From the NCBI RefSeq assembly GCF_004403945.1, contig NZ_SOHM01000030.1, forward strand, positions 124,001 through 188,000: a stretch of 64,000 bases of DNA, written 5' to 3'. The DNA is from Cryobacterium lactosi (lineage in GTDB: Bacteria; Actinomycetota; Actinomycetes; Actinomycetales; Microbacteriaceae). Below, one piece after another: positions 63,082 through 64,000 of this stretch. The position numbers and the translations under genes are program-made. The notes beneath the pieces were generated by a model. It saw only the letters and a list, made by a program, of their open reading frames with translations, made no database searches and was not told where the DNA came from. Position 1 is the first letter of the stretch. The number at the start of each line of letters is the position of its first letter.

Positions 63082-63468
63082 ATGTCATTGAGACCCGGCT
63101 TGGTCACGGTTGTCGCGGTGATCGTCTACCTCAACGCACTCTTCACCATCCTCGGCGGCGTCATCCTGCTCATCGGCGCCAACTCGACCGAGGTGGACAG
63201 CGCCGTGGGCGGGGCCGAGCTGGCGGTCGGAACCGGCGTGATCGCCATGCTGCTCGGACTGCTCACACTGCTCGTGGCCCGCGGCCTGTTCAGCGGCTCG
63301 AATCTGTCCAGGGGCATCATCGCCGGCATCCAGCTCTTCGCCGCGATCAACGGGGTACTCAGCATCGTGCACGGGCAGGTCGCGGTCGGGGTGGTGAACA
63401 TGCTGGTCGCCGTCATCGTCATAGGCATCCTCTACTCGGGCCGGGCGAACGCCTTCTTCAGGCACTGA
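63082..63468 (+). CDS. small four-helix membrane protein
   Basis: Protein of 128 aa made almost wholly of four hydrophobic helices (about residues 6-27, 43-65, 78-96 and 99-117) with short loops, ending in SGRANAFFRH. GAGGAAGGGG is before the ATG. I do not recognise a named family with confidence. It may be in one unit with the M23 gene, 27 nt upstream. Confidence 0.8.
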   Translation: MSLRPGLVTVVAVIVYLNALFTILGGVILLIGANSTEVDSAVGGAELAVGTGVIAMLLGLLTLLVARGLFSGSNLSRGIIAGIQLFAAINGVLSIVHGQVAVGVVNMLVAVIVIGILYSGRANAFFRH

Positions 63469-63573
63469 AGCGGCGGCGGCGATTCGGCTGCCGACCGCCC
63501 GGGCCATTGACAGCCCCGCCGGCTGGGGCAATCGTGGGTACATTCAGCGTCGTCCAGCGAAGGGCTGACTGTC

Positions 63574-64000
63574 ATGACCGAGGATTCGAGCCAGGCCGAG
63601 CATGTCGCCGGCACCGAGCACGCAAGCGTGGCCGACCGTGCCGCGGGCGGCAAGGCCGCCAGGGCCCAGACCCCGCTGAACAGTCATCGCGGCTGGTCGC
63701 CGGCCGAGGACCGGCCGGACCCCGTTGCCCTGCTTGAGGAGCAGAACCTCACCCGCGTGCCCGACCTGGTGCCGGTGCGGCACGGGCGCATGATGGCCTC
63801 GCCGTTCACCTTCTACCGGGGCGGGGCGAAGATCATGGCGACCGACCTGAAGGACACCCCACGGGCCGGCCTCATCGTGCAGCTCTGCGGCGACGCCCAC
63901 CTGTCCAACTTCGGCGTCTTCGCGTCTCCCGAACGCAACCTGCTCTTCGACCTCAATGACTTCGACGAGACCCTGCCCGGCCCGTTCGAGTACGACGTGC
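63574..64000 (+). CDS. DUF2252 family protein, 3' partial
   Basis: The first 142 codons of a protein that runs off the window. FYRGGAKIMATDL, CGDAHLSNFGVFASPERNL and FDLNDFDETLPGPFEYDV are the hallmark N-terminal blocks of DUF2252, a kinase-like family of unknown function common in actinobacteria. The ATG at 63574 follows AAGGGCTGACTGTC. No stop occurs before base 64000. TTGACA (63507-63512) is a -35-like element without a good -10. Confidence 0.85.
   Translation, partial: MTEDSSQAEHVAGTEHASVADRAAGGKAARAQTPLNSHRGWSPAEDRPDPVALLEEQNLTRVPDLVPVRHGRMMASPFTFYRGGAKIMATDLKDTPRAGLIVQLCGDAHLSNFGVFASPERNLLFDLNDFDETLPGPFEYDV

Overview
The window is high-GC, densely packed chromosomal DNA from an actinobacterium, most likely a member of the Microbacteriaceae. 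The evidence is the mycothiol genes (mca, mshA, mshB), the greA-DUF4307-mca neighbourhood, an F420-type nitroreductase, a DUF222/HNH (13E12-type) endonuclease, beta-carbonic anhydrase next to xseA/xseB and fumC, many start codons overlapping by 4 bases, and -10 boxes six bases from the start codon that imply leaderless mRNAs. I see no prophage, insertion sequence or CRISPR array. Nearly all genes look like core or lineage-core genes.

Layout. 1-5050: the end of a membrane-anchored subtilisin (mycosin-like), a type II NADH dehydrogenase, a tRNA-Leu(UAA) with a short variable arm, and a large Ig-like/multi-helix membrane protein. 5113-9864: a tightly coupled operon (TetR regulator, PLP alanine-racemase-fold enzyme, sugar-lactone oxidase, GH1 protein) closed by a long hairpin. 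The GH1 protein lacks both catalytic glutamates, and this operon is the best candidate for an undescribed system. 9871-13007: an ABC-2 exporter and a LemA/HtpX pair. 13012-18328: a YcaQ-like glycosylase and a four-gene ABC importer behind a PHO-box-like repeat. 18338-27473: AI-2E exporter, threonine ammonia-lyase, greA, DUF4307, mca, TrhA/hemolysin III, a cis-prenyl transferase, a class V aminotransferase and a PIN-PhoH ATPase.

27544-33520: fumC, carbonic anhydrase, DUF4245, xseB, xseA, then ispH and a small membrane protein. 33536-40622: fructose-bisphosphate aldolase (fbaA), a GntR-controlled four-carbon sugar-acid operon (kinase, dehydrogenase, GntP transporter) and glpX. The operon lacks the usual isomerase and aldolase. 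40662-43037: pentapeptide-repeat protein, deazaflavin-dependent nitroreductase and an MFS transporter. 43079-49596: prfB, ftsE (with a long C-terminal tail), ftsX, smpB and ssrA. A DUF222/HNH gene and a 30-bp repeat pair sit between smpB and ssrA.

49629-59171: a class II glutamine amidotransferase divergent from a YbdK-type ligase, an IdeR-boxed siderophore ABC importer, mshB-mshA, and a GAF protein fused to an SGNH-like domain that has lost its catalytic residues. 59174-64000: septum-formation-like lipoprotein, hisN-like phosphatase, tRNA-Lys, a SpoIIM-like membrane protein on a slightly AT-richer patch, msrA, an M23 peptidase, a small membrane protein and the start of a DUF2252 protein that runs off the end.

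How the genes work together: iron uptake and mycothiol synthesis are adjacent, and mca (mycothiol S-conjugate cleavage) is further away. prfB, smpB and ssrA are all translation termination or rescue functions. fbaA and glpX frame a catabolic operon that would be expected to feed triose phosphates.
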